From: Chryseobacterium lacus
Lineage (GTDB): Bacteria; Bacteroidota; Bacteroidia; Flavobacteriales; Weeksellaceae
Direction: 5' to 3'
DNA length: 64,000 nucleotides
Assembly: GCF_003336205.1 (NCBI RefSeq)
Contig: NZ_QPIE01000003.1
Location: forward strand, 248,001 to 312,000
The notes beneath the pieces were generated by a model. That model was not told the DNA's origin, searched no databases, and was given only the letters and a program-made list of their open reading frames with translations. The first letter of the stretch is position 1. Each line of letters opens with the position of its first letter. Both the position numbers and the translations under genes were made by a program. Positions 53,979 through 63,032 of the stretch are shown piece by piece.

Positions 53979-54743
53979 ATGAGAATAAAACTTTTTTTAA
54001 TCCTGTTTCTTTCAGGATTCTTTTCACTGAGTGATGCCCAAATCTTAAATGAATATCCGGAAGGACAGGATTTTTATGCGGGAGGAATTAATGCGTTAAG
54101 TGCTGATGTATTACAAGCTATAAAATTAGCAGATTTAAAACCGTGTGCTAATAAAGAGGAAATTTACACTATATCAGTTTTGGTAAATCCTGATTCTAAA
54201 ATTAATCTGGTGAAAGATTTCGACACGCTTAATATACAGAAAAATAAATGTGCTTTCGAGTTCAGTAAAAAATTGCTTCCTCATCTTAAAAAATGGCAAC
54301 CGGCAAAGGTAGATGATCTACCAGTAAAAGCAGTGGCCACTTTCACCGTTAAACCTGCAGATCTTTTTTATACGGAAAAAAATGAGATCAGTACGGCTCC
54401 AGAATTTCCAAAAGGGCTGCATAATTTCAGAATGATTGTAAAAGATATTTTCGAGAAATCCCTTAAACATAATAAATATGGTAGAACCGAGCTTACTTTT
54501 GTAGTAGGTTTAGCAGGCAATATAGAAGATGTTCTTGTGAAAGGAGATTATAATGAGAGAGAAAGGAAGCAGTTAATTCATGAAATTACGAACATCAAAG
54601 AACGATGGAAACCGGCAACAGTGGACGGCCAACCTGTAAAATACAGAATGAAAATGATCGTGAGTCAGGAATTTGACCATACTTGGGAAAGAGAAAAATT
54701 TGAACAACCGGTGAGACCGGGAATCAACAGAATGGGATTTTAA
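53979..54743 (+). CDS. secreted TonB C-terminal-like protein, copy 2
   Basis: This 254-residue protein has a signal peptide and appears to carry two copies of the TonB-C-like domain. The first ends LKKWQPAKVDDLPVKAVATF and the second IKERWKPATVDGQPVKYRMK. It starts LNEYPEGQDFYAGGINAL, close to the third gene's LEKYPNGQQFYKNGTTG. It follows gene 1 by 18 bases. Confidence 0.7.
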   Translation: MRIKLFLILFLSGFFSLSDAQILNEYPEGQDFYAGGINALSADVLQAIKLADLKPCANKEEIYTISVLVNPDSKINLVKDFDTLNIQKNKCAFEFSKKLLPHLKKWQPAKVDDLPVKAVATFTVKPADLFYTEKNEISTAPEFPKGLHNFRMIVKDIFEKSLKHNKYGRTELTFVVGLAGNIEDVLVKGDYNERERKQLIHEITNIKERWKPATVDGQPVKYRMKMIVSQEFDHTWEREKFEQPVRPGINRMGF

Positions 54744-54753
54744 AAAAGCAGAA

Positions 54754-55551
54754 ATGAGAAATGGAATTTCCCTTTTGAGGAAAAGTTATATTCTTCTGGC
54801 ATTTTTATTTTCCCAAGCTCTTACATCCCAAGTGTTGGAGAAATACCCTAACGGACAGCAGTTTTATAAAAACGGTACAACGGGAATGATGTTGGATATG
54901 ATTAAAATTGTTAAGGAAAAGAATATTCAGAAATGTAAATCAAAGGAGGAATATTATGACCCTGCAGTTCTCGTTTATCCTGATGGCAAAATCGATTTTG
55001 TTAAAGATTTTGATACTTTGAGAATTAAACAACGCCAATGTGCTTATGACTTCACAAAAGCGGTTCTTCCTCACATGAAAGGATGGATACCTGCAAAAAT
55101 TGACGGAAAGGAAGTAAAAGCGATTGCTAAATTTTCTGTTTTCCCCTTTATAATCTTTAATTCTAAACTCAATCCTCAAGAGAATGTTTATACAAGCCCC
55201 ACATTTAGCGATGGTGTAGCTGAACTTCATAAGAAAATATCAATAGTGTTGACTAAGGACGTGACGGGGAATACCAATGAGCCTATATTTATCCTCTTTC
55301 TAATTGATGAGAGAGGAAAACTTAAAAAGACTCAGTTATTTTACACTGGTGATGATGCTAAAAAAATACATAAAGTATCGTATAAATTACAAAATATAAG
55401 CGGAGATTGGGCACCTGCTACTTTTAATAGTGTCCCTTTTGAATGGTTCATTGTAGTGACTCTTGATCCGCTGAAAAAGCAGTTTCAGCAAAATAATACA
55501 ATCCGGCTTGATCACGTTGATCGTTTCTTTTTTGAAAGATTTAACTTTTAA
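54754..55551 (+). CDS. secreted TonB C-terminal-like protein, copy 3
   Basis: This 265-residue protein has a signal peptide and the same plan as the second gene: YPNGQQFYKNG near the N-terminus, VDFVKDFDTLRIK-like middle, MKGWIPAKIDGKEVKAIAKF and a second domain with GDWAPATFNSVPFEWFIV. Genes 2 and 3 are clear paralogs from a local duplication. It starts 10 bases after gene 2. Confidence 0.7.
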   Translation: MRNGISLLRKSYILLAFLFSQALTSQVLEKYPNGQQFYKNGTTGMMLDMIKIVKEKNIQKCKSKEEYYDPAVLVYPDGKIDFVKDFDTLRIKQRQCAYDFTKAVLPHMKGWIPAKIDGKEVKAIAKFSVFPFIIFNSKLNPQENVYTSPTFSDGVAELHKKISIVLTKDVTGNTNEPIFILFLIDERGKLKKTQLFYTGDDAKKIHKVSYKLQNISGDWAPATFNSVPFEWFIVVTLDPLKKQFQQNNTIRLDHVDRFFFERFNF

Positions 55552-55655
55552 ATTTTCGGATTTACAAATCGATCAGAAAGATTAATAGCTCATCTTTATC
55601 GACTAATCTGAAAGAAGCACTTCAATCTTTCCTGCCATTCTGTCACTTTTTTATG

Positions 55656-55663
55656 TATCTTTG
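55656..55663 (+). promoter_or_regulatory. -7 box of miaB promoter
   Basis: TATCTTTG matches TAnnTTTG and lies 43 bases before the GTG start at 55707. Confidence 0.5.
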
Positions 55664-55706
55664 CACCTCAGATCTTTATCATTTCTGGAAATAAAAACAG
55701 AACAAA

Positions 55707-57140
55707 GTGCAGGAAAAATATATAGACGAAACCAAACAGGGCGAAGCTTACGCCATCGCTGAACGTAAAGGAAATACCAAAAAACTCTTTCTGGAAAGCT
55801 ATGGCTGCCAAATGAATTTCTCAGACAGTGAAATTGTAGCCTCTATTCTTCGGGATGAAGGATACAATACCACGCTAAATGTGGAAGAAGCAGATCTCAT
55901 CCTTCTCAACACCTGTTCTATTCGCGAAAAAGCAGAACAAACAGTCAGGATGAGGCTTTCTCAGTTTAAAAAACAAAAAGAAACTAACCCCGGTCTTACA
56001 GTGGGCGTTTTGGGTTGTATGGCTGAAAGGCTGAAAACCAGGTTTCTTGAAGAAGAACAGTTGGTAGATTTGGTGGTCGGTCCCGATGCCTACCGCGATT
56101 TGCCAAATTTATTAAAAGAAACCGAAGGCGGAAGTGATGCCATCAACGTCATCCTTTCCAAAGAGGAAACCTACGCCGATATTTCCCCTGTCCGTTTGGG
56201 TGGAAACGGTGTTACGGCTTTCGTTACCATTACCCGGGGTTGCGATAATATGTGTACTTTTTGTGTAGTTCCTTTTACTCGTGGCAGGGAAAGAAGCCGT
56301 GATCCATTTTCTATTTTGAAAGAATGCGAAGAACTGTGGAACAACGGTTATAAAGAAGTGACGCTTCTGGGACAAAATGTTGACAGCTATTTATGGTATG
56401 GAGGCGGCCCAAAGAAAGATTTTGCCAAAGCTTCTGATCTACAGAAAGCAACTGCAGTGGATTTTGCTGCCCTGCTCGAGATGGTGGCACTTCGCGTTCC
56501 GGAAATGAGAATCCGTTTCGCTACTTCCAATCCACAGGATATGAATCTGGAGGTTTTCAGAATGATGTCCAAATACAATAATATTTGTAAATACGTTCAC
56601 CTTCCGGTTCAGAGTGGAAGCAACAACATGCTCAAGGCGATGAACAGACAGCACACCCGAGAAGAGTATCTGGAACTGATTTATGAAGCCAAAAAGATAG
56701 TTCCGGAAATCGCATTTTCTCAGGATATGATCATCGGATTCTGTGGCGAAACGGAAGAAGATCATCAGCAAACCCTTTCGTTGATGAGGGAAGTGGAATA
56801 TGACTACGGCTATATGTTTGCCTATTCCGAAAGACCTGGAACACCCGCGCATAAAAAAATGGAGGATGATGTTCCCGCAGAAGTGAAACAAAGAAGACTT
56901 TCTGAAGTTATCAAACTTCAGGGAGAGCTTTCCCGAAAAAGGATGTCAGGATATGTTGGAAAAGTATATGAAATCCTGATAGAAGGAACATCCAAAAAGA
57001 ATGATAACCAATGGAAAGGAAGAAATTCACAAAATGCAGTGTGTGTTTTCGATAAACTGGATGGACAAAAAATAGGCGATACTGTTTCCGTTTTTGTTTA
57101 TGGCAATACCCAAGGAACACTTTTGGGCGAAACGGTGTAG
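55707..57140 (+). CDS. miaB: tRNA-2-methylthio-N6-dimethylallyladenosine synthase
   Basis: This 477-residue radical-SAM enzyme adds a methylthio group to i6A37 of tRNAs reading UNN codons. The N-terminal cluster domain has Cys in ESYGCQMNFSDSE, LLNTCSIREKAEQ and GVLGCMAE. The radical SAM motif is RGCDNMCTFCVVPFTRGRE, and a TRAM domain ends the protein. The start is a GTG. Alternative methylthiotransferases (MtaB, RimO) have different lengths and motifs, so MiaB is preferred. Confidence 0.95.
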   Translation: MQEKYIDETKQGEAYAIAERKGNTKKLFLESYGCQMNFSDSEIVASILRDEGYNTTLNVEEADLILLNTCSIREKAEQTVRMRLSQFKKQKETNPGLTVGVLGCMAERLKTRFLEEEQLVDLVVGPDAYRDLPNLLKETEGGSDAINVILSKEETYADISPVRLGGNGVTAFVTITRGCDNMCTFCVVPFTRGRERSRDPFSILKECEELWNNGYKEVTLLGQNVDSYLWYGGGPKKDFAKASDLQKATAVDFAALLEMVALRVPEMRIRFATSNPQDMNLEVFRMMSKYNNICKYVHLPVQSGSNNMLKAMNRQHTREEYLELIYEAKKIVPEIAFSQDMIIGFCGETEEDHQQTLSLMREVEYDYGYMFAYSERPGTPAHKKMEDDVPAEVKQRRLSEVIKLQGELSRKRMSGYVGKVYEILIEGTSKKNDNQWKGRNSQNAVCVFDKLDGQKIGDTVSVFVYGNTQGTLLGETV

Positions 57141-57300
57141 ATGAACCCAAACAGACATCGTTTGTTAATTCTCGATATTCAAATAATGAATTAAATTAGG
57201 AAGCAGTTCTTTCTTTTCCTTATTGGAAAAACTTTTTGCCAGTAAATACAAAACGGTTTTTGCCGTCAAAAGAAGATTTTATTCAAATTTTAGAACAAAA

Positions 57301-58575
57301 ATGACAGACTTACAATCCATAAAAACACGCTTCGGAGTTATCGGAAATTATCCCGCGTTGAATCGCGCCTTGGAAAAAGCGATACAGGTAGCACCTACTG
57401 ATATTTCTGTCCTTGTGATAGGAGAAAGCGGTGTCGGAAAAGAATTTATCCCAAAAATTATTCATGCAGAATCCCGGCGGAAGCACCATCCTTATATCGT
57501 TGTAAATTGTGGCGCAATTCCTGAAGGGACGATAGATTCCGAACTTTTTGGCCACGAAAAAGGAGCTTTTACGGGAGCCACTTCCACCAGAAAAGGATAT
57601 TTTGAAGTTGCAGACGGCGGAACCATTTTTTTGGATGAAGTTGGCGAATTGCCTTTGCAGACGCAGGTGCGGCTTCTTCGGGTGTTGGAAAGCGGTGAAT
57701 TCATGAAAGTTGGTTCCTCGCAGGTTCAGAAAACTGATGTGAGAATTGTGGCCGCCACCAATGTGAATATGATGAAAGCGATTCAGGACGGAAGATTCCG
57801 GGAAGATTTGTATTACCGTTTGAATACCGTTCAGATTGATATGCCACCACTTCGGGAAAGAAAAGGAGACATTCATCTGCTGTTCAGAAAATTTGCGATT
57901 GATTTCGCTGAAAAATACAGAATGCCCGAACTGCAGCTTACTGATGATGCGGTAACTTATCTTGAAAATCACCCCTTCCCGGGAAATGTGCGACAGCTCA
58001 GGAATTTAGTCGAGCAGATGACCGTCGTGGAACAGAAAAGGGAAATTAATTCTGTACGGCTTGCTGAATATATTCCCAGCCAAACCAACCTTCCGGCGGT
58101 GATTCAGAAAAACCAACCGGGAAGTGTTTCCAATTCAGAATTTCATTCCGAAAGAGAAATTATGTACAAGATTCTTTTTGATATGCGCAATGATCTTAAT
58201 GATTTAAAATCCTTAACTTCGGAACTTATCAAGAGTAAAGGAAACAATAATTTTAGTCATCAGGAACAGGCTCTTATCAATAAAATCTACTCTCCGGAAA
58301 CACAAACGGGCAGCTCAAACTCGTTGTTGTATTTTGAAAATCAATCGAGAAAGCCAAGTGTTATTCCAGGTTCAGAAGACGATTACCAAGAGGTGGAAGA
58401 TGTGGAAGTGGAAGAAGCAAAGCCGGTCTCCCTTTCATTGCAGAATAATGAAAGAGAACTGATTGTAAAAGCTTTGGAAAAACACAAAGGCAGACGCAAC
58501 AAGGCTGCTGATGAACTGGGCATTTCCCAACGGACATTATACAGAAAAATAAAACAATACAATTTAGAAGACTGA
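57301..58575 (+). CDS. sigma-54-interacting transcriptional activator (AAA+), no receiver domain
   Basis: This 424-residue activator has an AAA+ domain right at the N-terminus: Walker A VIGESGVGKEFI, the sigma-54 contact loop GHEKGAFTGAT, Walker B IFLDEVGELP and the arginine finger region FREDLYYRLN. It ends with a Fis-type helix-turn-helix (GRRNKAADELGISQRTLYRK). It has no receiver or GAF sensor, so its activity may be set by its level or a partner. The frame opens at 57223, but the ATG 57301 is more likely. Three genes follow with 2-3 base gaps. Confidence 0.9.
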   Translation: MTDLQSIKTRFGVIGNYPALNRALEKAIQVAPTDISVLVIGESGVGKEFIPKIIHAESRRKHHPYIVVNCGAIPEGTIDSELFGHEKGAFTGATSTRKGYFEVADGGTIFLDEVGELPLQTQVRLLRVLESGEFMKVGSSQVQKTDVRIVAATNVNMMKAIQDGRFREDLYYRLNTVQIDMPPLRERKGDIHLLFRKFAIDFAEKYRMPELQLTDDAVTYLENHPFPGNVRQLRNLVEQMTVVEQKREINSVRLAEYIPSQTNLPAVIQKNQPGSVSNSEFHSEREIMYKILFDMRNDLNDLKSLTSELIKSKGNNNFSHQEQALINKIYSPETQTGSSNSLLYFENQSRKPSVIPGSEDDYQEVEDVEVEEAKPVSLSLQNNERELIVKALEKHKGRRNKAADELGISQRTLYRKIKQYNLED

Positions 58576-58577
58576 AA

Positions 58578-59102
58578 ATGAAATTTCGACACCTAACATA
58601 TTTCTTTTTTCTGGTAATATTTTCCATTCTATCGTCTTGCTACAGTTTTACGGGATCTTCACTCAGCCCTGAAACCCAAACGATTCAGATAAATGAATTT
58701 ATTAATAATGCACCACTGAACAACCCACAGTTGGCGCAACAATTTTCTACAGATATACAAAACAGATTTTTGCAAAGAACGACGCTGAAAGGAACTAAGG
58801 AAAATCCCGATATTCTGATTGAGGGTGAAATAACCGATTACAGCATAACGCCCACCACGATTTCCTCCTCGGTGAATGCACCGGGCGGAAATATTCAGGC
58901 GGCACAAAACAAACTGACGATTACCGTAAAAGTGCATTATGAAAACAGAATTGAGCCTGACAAAAGCTTCGACAGGGTTTTTTCTGACGAAGCCGTCTTT
59001 TCAAGCGATCTGGATATTCAACAAATAGAAACAGCTCAGGTAAAGCTTGTAAATGAGCGGATTATCAACAAAATTTTTAATGATATTGTAGCCAACTGGT
59101 AA
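58578..59102 (+). CDS. LptE-like lipoprotein
   Basis: This 174-residue lipoprotein (lipobox near ILSSC) is of the LptE (RlpB) type. It supports the LptD barrel, which places lipopolysaccharide in the outer leaflet. The segment IQINEFINNAPLNNPQLAQQF and the later FDRVFSDEAVF are typical of the Bacteroidota branch. It lies 2 bases after the activator gene; linkage of these two is recurrent in flavobacteria, to my knowledge. Confidence 0.85.
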   Translation: MKFRHLTYFFFLVIFSILSSCYSFTGSSLSPETQTIQINEFINNAPLNNPQLAQQFSTDIQNRFLQRTTLKGTKENPDILIEGEITDYSITPTTISSSVNAPGGNIQAAQNKLTITVKVHYENRIEPDKSFDRVFSDEAVFSSDLDIQQIETAQVKLVNERIINKIFNDIVANW

Positions 59103-59105
59103 ATT

Positions 59106-60812
59106 ATGAATGCGAGAATCATAGAGTTAATCAAAAATAAAGAACTGCTGCAGCCGGAAGATCTTAACCTGCTGAAAGAAGAGATAAAATCCAAACCTTA
59201 TATTCAGAGTTTCAGAGCGTTATATCTTTTAGGCACTTCTAAGTTTGATGCCGAAAATTATCAGCAAAGACTTTCAGAAACAGCGGCTTATACGACGGAT
59301 AAAAAAATCCTGTATCATCTGATTAATGGAGAACCCATTGCTAAATCGCAGCAAGCTGAAATTAAAAATGATACTTCAGAAGAAATTTCTAAAACTGAAA
59401 TTCCTGTCGCTGAAGTTAAAGAAATAGAAACAGAAATTCCTTCAGAAAATATAGAGATTATTCCGCAGGAAACCGCTGAAAAAATTCCTTCGCCGCTTCC
59501 TTCTGTTGCTCCAAAGCCACAACCGGTGTATGTTAAAGGAGAACTGAACCGCATTCTTTTTGAAGGTGAAGAAGACTTTATGGGAAAAGAGGCACCGAAA
59601 ATTGATTTGGAAGCCTCGCAGGAATCTGGACAAATTGTTGTAGCTGATCCTGAGATGAAAGCACCGCCCGTTTTTACAGAGGAAACCACACCCACCAAGG
59701 AATTTACCAAACAACTGGAAGCGGAAGAAAATAAAACAATTCACACTCAGGCCTCTGCCGATCCCGTTGCCGGAAGTCCGGAAGCCAAAGTGGAAGAAAA
59801 TAATAGACATCAGGATAAAACGACGGTGCAGGATCCTTCGGTTTTAAGTTTTCACCGAACGGCAGAATTTCTTCCTGATATTAAAATGACTCCCGGGAAG
59901 GTAAAAGAAGCAGTTTCTGAACTTCCGAAACCCAAGCTGAGCAAACATGAAGAGGAAATGCGGAAGCTGGTGGAAGAAGTAGAACGCAAAATAAAAGAGA
60001 AAAAGGCGAGGGAAAACCAAACGAAAGAACAGCCGAAGCCCGAAATTGAAGAAGATAATACGGAAAATACGGAAGTCAGTTTTGGAGAAACGCAGCCTTT
60101 CGCCGTTTCCCAAAAAGAGCAGGATATTCCGGCAGAAAAAATTGATGAAGCAGAAATAAAAAAAGAAAACAAAACCGAATCGGAGCCTGAAAAGAACCAT
60201 ATACAATCTTCTTGGAAACCTATGGAGGTGAGCACTGTGAAACCAGATGCGCTCATTGAAACTTCCAAACAGCAAAGGGAAGAACCAAAAAATCATCAGG
60301 AAAAAACCGAAAAATCAGATGATAAAATCGGGAATGATTTGAAGGAATCTGCTAATGAAAAAGAACTTCCCGTGATGAATGTTTCCTTTTTTGCTCCGAC
60401 TATTTCCACAATGGATAAACCCGAAGAAAAAGCTCAGGATAAACCCGACGAACAGGATAAAAGTAATGTTCCACACTTTCTCAACACCTGGCAAAGTTGG
60501 CTGAAAATTGATCGGTCATCTTCTAAGCCAGAGGAAACAGTGCAAAAAGTTAAAGCCAAAGCAATAGAAAAATTTATAGAGAGCGAACCCAAAATTTCGC
60601 AGTTGAGAGACGAAGGCAGCTATATTATTAAAGAAAAAAAGGATGATATTTCACATCTGATGACAGAAACTCTGGCTAAAATTTATACGGAGCAGAAACT
60701 GTATACCAAAGCAATTCAGGCTTATGAAATATTGAGTAAAAAACATCCGGAAAAAGAACAGTATTTCATGGAAAAAGTGCAGGAAGTAAAAGCCTTGCGA
60801 AACCCTCAATAA
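59106..60812 (+). CDS. long acidic/Lys-Pro-rich protein with possible TPR end
   Basis: This 568-residue protein has short ordered N- and C-terminal regions. Between about residues 75 and 490 it is rich in Glu, Lys, Pro and Gln, likely disordered with a coiled-coil stretch (KLVEEVERKIKEKKAREN). The C-terminus (ETLAKIYTEQKLYTKAIQAY) fits one TPR-like repeat. No signal peptide is seen. It is in the lptE operon, 3 bases after lptE. Function is unknown; a scaffold role is a guess. Confidence 0.65.
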   Translation: MNARIIELIKNKELLQPEDLNLLKEEIKSKPYIQSFRALYLLGTSKFDAENYQQRLSETAAYTTDKKILYHLINGEPIAKSQQAEIKNDTSEEISKTEIPVAEVKEIETEIPSENIEIIPQETAEKIPSPLPSVAPKPQPVYVKGELNRILFEGEEDFMGKEAPKIDLEASQESGQIVVADPEMKAPPVFTEETTPTKEFTKQLEAEENKTIHTQASADPVAGSPEAKVEENNRHQDKTTVQDPSVLSFHRTAEFLPDIKMTPGKVKEAVSELPKPKLSKHEEEMRKLVEEVERKIKEKKARENQTKEQPKPEIEEDNTENTEVSFGETQPFAVSQKEQDIPAEKIDEAEIKKENKTESEPEKNHIQSSWKPMEVSTVKPDALIETSKQQREEPKNHQEKTEKSDDKIGNDLKESANEKELPVMNVSFFAPTISTMDKPEEKAQDKPDEQDKSNVPHFLNTWQSWLKIDRSSSKPEETVQKVKAKAIEKFIESEPKISQLRDEGSYIIKEKKDDISHLMTETLAKIYTEQKLYTKAIQAYEILSKKHPEKEQYFMEKVQEVKALRNPQ

Positions 60813-60814
60813 AG

Positions 60815-61192
60815 ATGAAAATGGACAGCACAACTTTGGTTATTGGCTTGGTAGTTCTCGGTTTATTAGCCGGATATCTCAGTGGTTTGGTCGGCATTGG
60901 CGGCGGTATTATTATGGTTCCTGTGTTGGTGTTTTTTTTCGGTTTTACTCAGCATAAGGCTCAGGGAACAACCCTTGCTTTACTCATGATTCCAGTGGGA
61001 ATTTTCGGGGTCATGAATTATCATAAAACAGGAAATGTTGATATAAAAACTGCACTTCTTCTGTGCTGTGGTTTTGTATTGGGAAGTTATCTGGGAAGCA
61101 AAACCGCAATTTCCCTTTCTCAGGATGCGCTTAGGAAAATATTTGCTGTATTGATGTTCATCGTAGCGATCCGGATGTTCTTCCAGAAATAA
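60815..61192 (+). CDS. half-length TauE/SafE family membrane protein
   Basis: This 125-residue protein has about four hydrophobic segments and only one of the two TauE/SafE repeats (GLVGIGGGIIMVPVLVFFF). The full-length relative in this window has 266 residues. The frame is clean from ATG to stop, with no downstream remnant before rnpA (7-base gap, convergent). It is therefore probably a real single-repeat protein that dimerises rather than a truncated gene. It is the last gene of the lptE operon. Confidence 0.85.
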   Translation: MKMDSTTLVIGLVVLGLLAGYLSGLVGIGGGIIMVPVLVFFFGFTQHKAQGTTLALLMIPVGIFGVMNYHKTGNVDIKTALLLCCGFVLGSYLGSKTAISLSQDALRKIFAVLMFIVAIRMFFQK

Positions 61193-61199
61193 ATAGATG

Positions 61200-61577
61200 T
61201 CAATTATTTAGCTGCGATTCACAAAGTTTCAAAAATTCTTTCTCAACTTCCTGATAGTGAACGGGAAATTTTTTAGAAGCCCAAAACAGCATCGCTACAG
61301 AATTATTCCCGAAAGCATCCGTGTATTTTTTCTTATTTAAACGGTAAGCCTCTCTCAGCAACCTTTTAATCCGGTTTCTATCCACTGCCTTTTTGAAATT
61401 TTTCTTTGAAACGGAAAAGCCAATCCTGTGGTTTGAAACTCCTTCGGAAACCTCAGAAGGATAAAAAGTGATGATCCGAAGTCTGCCAAAAGTAGTCCAT
61501 TTTCCCTGCTCGAAAAGCAGCTTAATTTCTTTCTTCTGTTTCAGCTTTTCTTTTGTGGGATATCCTTGCGGTTTCAA
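61200..61577 (-). CDS. rnpA: ribonuclease P protein component
   Basis: This 125-residue basic protein binds the RNase P RNA and helps cut tRNA 5' leaders. The conserved RNR-type motif AVDRNRIKRLLREAYRLNKK is present. The start overlaps the tcdA stop by 4 bases. Unusually, rpmH and the dnaA region, often neighbours of rnpA, are not adjacent. Confidence 0.93.
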   Translation of the reverse strand: MKPQGYPTKEKLKQKKEIKLLFEQGKWTTFGRLRIITFYPSEVSEGVSNHRIGFSVSKKNFKKAVDRNRIKRLLREAYRLNKKKYTDAFGNNSVAMLFWASKKFPVHYQEVEKEFLKLCESQLNN

Positions 61578-62314
61578 TGGAGCTTTTCTTTTTTTATAAG
61601 ATAATTAATGACTTCAGCGGCGGCATACAACCCGAATAAAGCAGGAATATAACTGTTGGTCCCATAGAATGAACGTTTATAATTGGTTCCGTCGGTCAAT
61701 TTAAGGCTTTTTTCGTCCTGAAGTTCACTGGAAAAAACACATTTCACTCCTTTTACGATATTGCTTTCTTTTTTCAGGCGTTTTCTTATTTGTTTTGCAA
61801 GGTAGCAATTGTTTGTTTTACTCAAGTCACGAACCAACACTTTGCTTGGATCTTTTTTTCCGCCGGCTCCCATGCAGCTTATCACTTTGATTTTTCTTTT
61901 TTTTGCTGCTTTTATCAGGCTGATTTTGGGGCTGACACTGTCAATACAATCCAGAATATAATCAAAATTTTGTCCGTCCAGCGTTTCATCCATGTTTTCA
62001 GGATTTAGAAATGTACTGATTATCGTAAGCTGAAGTTCAGGATTAATGTCCATGAGCCGTTCTGCGACCAATTCAGTCTTCTTTTTTCCAATGGTAGAAT
62101 GCAAGGCTGGAAGTTGGCGGTTGATGTTCGTGATGTCTACCGTATCGCCGTCAGCAATGGTCATTTTGCCCACGCCGGCTCTACCCAGAAATTCTGCTGC
62201 AAAGGAACCGACTCCGCCTAATCCAATAATCAAAAGGTTGGCGTTCTGCAGTTTCTGGATTCCTTCTTCTTTCACCAGAAGTTCCGTACGTTCCAGCCAA
62301 TTTTTGTTCGTCAT
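61574..62314 (-). CDS. tcdA: tRNA threonylcarbamoyladenosine dehydratase (TcdA/CsdL)
   Basis: This 246-residue E1-like (ThiF-type) enzyme cyclises t6A37 of tRNA to ct6A. The adenylation fold shows IGLGGVGSFAAEFLGRAG, DGDTVDITNINRQ and DCIDSVSPKISLI. Length and the absence of a second ubiquitin-like domain favour TcdA over ThiF/MoeB. It overlaps rnpA and starts 14 bases after the TatD gene. Confidence 0.88.
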   Translation of the reverse strand: MTNKNWLERTELLVKEEGIQKLQNANLLIIGLGGVGSFAAEFLGRAGVGKMTIADGDTVDITNINRQLPALHSTIGKKKTELVAERLMDINPELQLTIISTFLNPENMDETLDGQNFDYILDCIDSVSPKISLIKAAKKRKIKVISCMGAGGKKDPSKVLVRDLSKTNNCYLAKQIRKRLKKESNIVKGVKCVFSSELQDEKSLKLTDGTNYKRSFYGTNSYIPALFGLYAAAEVINYLIKKEKLH

Positions 62315-62328
62315 ATATTTTTATTTTC

Positions 62329-62964
62329 TCATTCGGGAACAGAAATCCCAATATTGTTGAGGTTGGTAAATATCTGTTCCTGCAGTTCTTCGGGCGTCAT
62401 TTTTTTCAGTTCGGCTGTTTTTCTGTACAGCAATTCGATTTCAAAATCCTGCCCGTCAGTTTCCAGAAACATTTTTTGCACCGGGAACTGTTCCAGTAAT
62501 TTTTGCAAAGATAAATTGTGCAGGACAGATTTCCCAAAACTAAGGTAAAAATCATGCTTCAGCATATCTTTTGCCAACTGTTCTTTTTTATTAAATCCGT
62601 GAATGATCATCGGGATTTTCGCAATTTTTTTAAACGGAATCAGCTCATAAAATTTTCTTACACAATGGATGATGACGGGCTTGTTCACCTCATTCGCTAA
62701 CAGAATTTGACGGTGAAAAATTTCTTTTTGCAACTGAAAATCTGTGGCGAGCAACCCGTCTAATCCACATTCACCGATGGCGACGCAGTTTTCGTTTTGC
62801 GCAGTTTCATAGAGCCATTTTATTGTCTCCTCATTATGATCTGAAATGTAATTTGGGTGTATTCCTGCGGAAAAAAGTCCTGCAGATGGGCGTTCACCGG
62901 GTTCAGCGTTGTAGATTCCCGAAACAGAATTTTTATAGTGATGATGAAAATCAAAGAAAATCAT
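62329..62964 (-). CDS. TatD family metal-dependent hydrolase (compact, divergent)
   Basis: This 211-residue TIM-barrel hydrolase has a HxH-type metal motif as MIFFDFHHHYKNS, the Glu in AIGECGLDG, His in VIIHC and IIHGF and the Asp in LETDG. It is shorter than usual TatD proteins (about 260) and its HxH region differs from the normal DTHxH. The likely start is the ATG 62964. Possible roles are DNase or D-aminoacyl-tRNA deacylase. Confidence 0.82.
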   Translation of the reverse strand: MIFFDFHHHYKNSVSGIYNAEPGERPSAGLFSAGIHPNYISDHNEETIKWLYETAQNENCVAIGECGLDGLLATDFQLQKEIFHRQILLANEVNKPVIIHCVRKFYELIPFKKIAKIPMIIHGFNKKEQLAKDMLKHDFYLSFGKSVLHNLSLQKLLEQFPVQKMFLETDGQDFEIELLYRKTAELKKMTPEELQEQIFTNLNNIGISVPE

Positions 62965-63032
62965 CTTCAAAAATACAGAATATCTATTTCTTTGCGATTC
63001 GGTTAAAATGATTAAATTTACCAAAACATGAT

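Noticed and set aside
55550-55640. AAAGAT / ATCTTT repeats after the tandem genes as a terminator
   Set aside because: The repeats are short, imperfect and lack a T-run directly after a stem.
60815-61192. Short TauE protein as a pseudogene
   Set aside because: The frame is clean, ends with a complete helix, and no remnant of a second half lies in the 7 bases before rnpA.
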